Shown here piece by piece: positions 5,283 through 5,959 of a stretch of 5,959 nt of DNA; position 1 is the stretch's first letter; every line of letters starts with the position of its first letter. Made by a program: the position numbers and the translations under genes. A model generated the notes under the pieces. It saw only the letters and a program-made list of their open reading frames with translations. It was not told the origin of the DNA and did no database searches. The stretch is from the NCBI GenBank assembly GCA_017626625.1, contig JAGAIK010000575.1:1-5959 (forward strand), given 5' to 3'. Origin of the DNA: Roseburia sp. (GTDB taxonomy: Bacteria; Bacillota; Clostridia; Lachnospirales; Lachnospiraceae).

Positions 5283-5959
5283 TTATTTTAATTTCACCTT
5301 CACTGTTTTACTGTATGCACCGTAAACTTTTCCGCCGGAAACCTTCTTGTAGGCGCGTACCTTTACATAGTAGGTTTTTCCTGACTTCAGGGATTTCAGT
5401 ACCTGCGTTGTTTTAGCGGTGGATTTTGTCTTTGCCTTTTTGTATTTGCTGTCTGTGGCGTACTTGATTTCATAGCCTGTCACTTTTCCCGCCGCCTTGG
5501 CAAAAGTGACTTTTACAGTTTTACTTCCTGCTTTTACTGATTTTAACGTCACTTTCTTCGGCACAATGTTGAAGGTTACCTTTTTGGTGCCTGTATAATT
5601 TCCTTTTCCGGTGATGGTAATGGTTGCTTTTCCGGTGTATTTGTTGTCGGAATACTTAACAGCATAGTCTGTTCCGTTCTTTAATGCCACACCGTTTAAG
5701 CTAACGGTAACAGCAGGTTTTATGGCTTTTCCGGTGTAGGTCTTATTGCCGATTTTCTTTACCGTAGCTGCGCTGATGTCAGCAATCTGCTGCGTAGTCT
5801 CTTTTTTCACCAGAGCGGCTTTTGCATTGGTCAGCGCTAAAATGGCTGCCTCCACCTCGGAGGAGATAGCTTTCGTATCATTTAAAACCGCCTGGGCGCC
5901 GCTCATTGCCTGCTCAAATACGCTGTAGCTCTCCGCCGTATAGGTATCCTTTGCCGGGA
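5283..5959 (-). CDS. Secreted modular surface protein, C-terminal part (FIVAR, Ig-like, Fn3), partial
   Basis: Only the last 224 or so residues lie in the window, and the frame stays open to the right edge. The internal methionine at 5906 is not the start, because it sits within a continuous FIVAR-like repeat. Counting from the first complete codon, residues about 6-50 (YTAESYSVFEQAMSGAQAVL onward) resemble FIVAR, a helical module of Gram-positive surface proteins. Residues about 60-131 form a beta-rich Ig-like module (YTGKAIKPAVTVSLNG, NGTDYAVKYSDN, GKATITITGKGNYTG). Residues about 132-224 form a fibronectin type III domain (VTGYEIKYATDSKYKKAK, GKTYYVKVRAYKK). The Fn3 end is extremely basic: about 26 lysines and one arginine against two acidic residues in the last 92. 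There is no LPXTG motif or C-terminal membrane anchor, so any wall attachment must lie in the missing N-terminal part or be ionic. The function of the missing part, possibly an enzyme, cannot be told. It shares a transcript with the YibE/F gene by position. Confidence 0.85.
   Translation of the reverse strand, partial: PAKDTYTAESYSVFEQAMSGAQAVLNDTKAISSEVEAAILALTNAKAALVKKETTQQIADISAATVKKIGNKTYTGKAIKPAVTVSLNGVALKNGTDYAVKYSDNKYTGKATITITGKGNYTGTKKVTFNIVPKKVTLKSVKAGSKTVKVTFAKAAGKVTGYEIKYATDSKYKKAKTKSTAKTTQVLKSLKSGKTYYVKVRAYKKVSGGKVYGAYSKTVKVKLK
5294..5300 (-). promoter_or_regulatory. Weak Shine-Dalgarno-like site for the YibE/F gene, inside the upstream gene
   Basis: AAGGTGA, on the minus strand within the last codons of the surface protein gene, can pair with the UCACCUU-type end of 16S rRNA. 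It ends 12 bases before the ATG, farther than usual. There is no closer purine-rich AGGAG element, unlike the strong sites of the other two genes. Initiation probably relies partly on re-initiation by ribosomes that terminate one base upstream of the ATG. Confidence 0.4.

Noticed and set aside
5283..5906. Surface protein starting at the ATG at 5906
   Set aside because: The frame is open through the preceding 17 complete codons to the window edge, and those codons encode the start of the same FIVAR-like helix. There is no ribosome site or signal peptide, so the gene is a 5'-truncated fragment.
1..5959. tRNA, rRNA, CRISPR array, insertion sequence or prophage elements
   Set aside because: I saw no cloverleaf or rRNA core motifs, no regularly spaced direct repeats, no transposase and no terminal inverted repeats. 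Nearly all of the window is accounted for by four minus-strand genes.

Overview
The window looks like chromosomal DNA of a low-to-moderate-GC Gram-positive anaerobe, most likely a gut Clostridia member of the Lachnospiraceae type. The evidence is purine-rich AGGAG ribosome binding sites, a sigma-A style promoter, a single-chain YibE/F membrane protein, a lysine-rich secreted protein built of FIVAR, Ig-like and Fn3 modules, and a GH36 alpha-galactosidase of the Geobacillus AgaA type. Genus-level placement is not possible from the sequence alone.

All four real genes lie on the minus strand, so transcription runs from right to left. From 5959 to 5283 is the 3' end of a large secreted modular protein, cut by the window edge. 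One base after its stop codon begins a 378-residue YibE/F family membrane protein (5281-4145). A 166-base gap (4144-3979) follows. It carries a near-consensus promoter (TTTACA, 17 bases, TATAAT), an imperfect palindrome over the -35 box and a leader of about 120 bases with competing short hairpins. Then come a full-length phosphoglucomutase/phosphomannomutase (3978-2263) and, after 10 bases, a full-length GH36 alpha-galactosidase (2252-63). The last 62 bases hold no gene and no convincing terminator, but they contain a perfect -35 hexamer whose -10 box would fall outside the window.

Functionally, the last two genes form a compact alpha-galactoside utilisation unit. The galactosidase has no signal peptide and would release galactose from imported melibiose or raffinose-family sugars. 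Galactose passing through the Leloir pathway gives glucose-1-phosphate, which the phosphomutase converts to glucose-6-phosphate for glycolysis. A 14-base perfect palindrome resembling a CcpA/LacI-family operator sits inside the galactosidase gene and may add carbon-source control. The upstream pair (surface protein and YibE/F) has no obvious metabolic link to the sugar genes and appears to be a separate transcription unit, although no terminator separates the two.

I do not see a clearly new biological system. The points most worth a second look are the intragenic operator-like palindrome, the structured leader before the phosphomutase gene, and the one-base junction between the surface protein and YibE/F genes.
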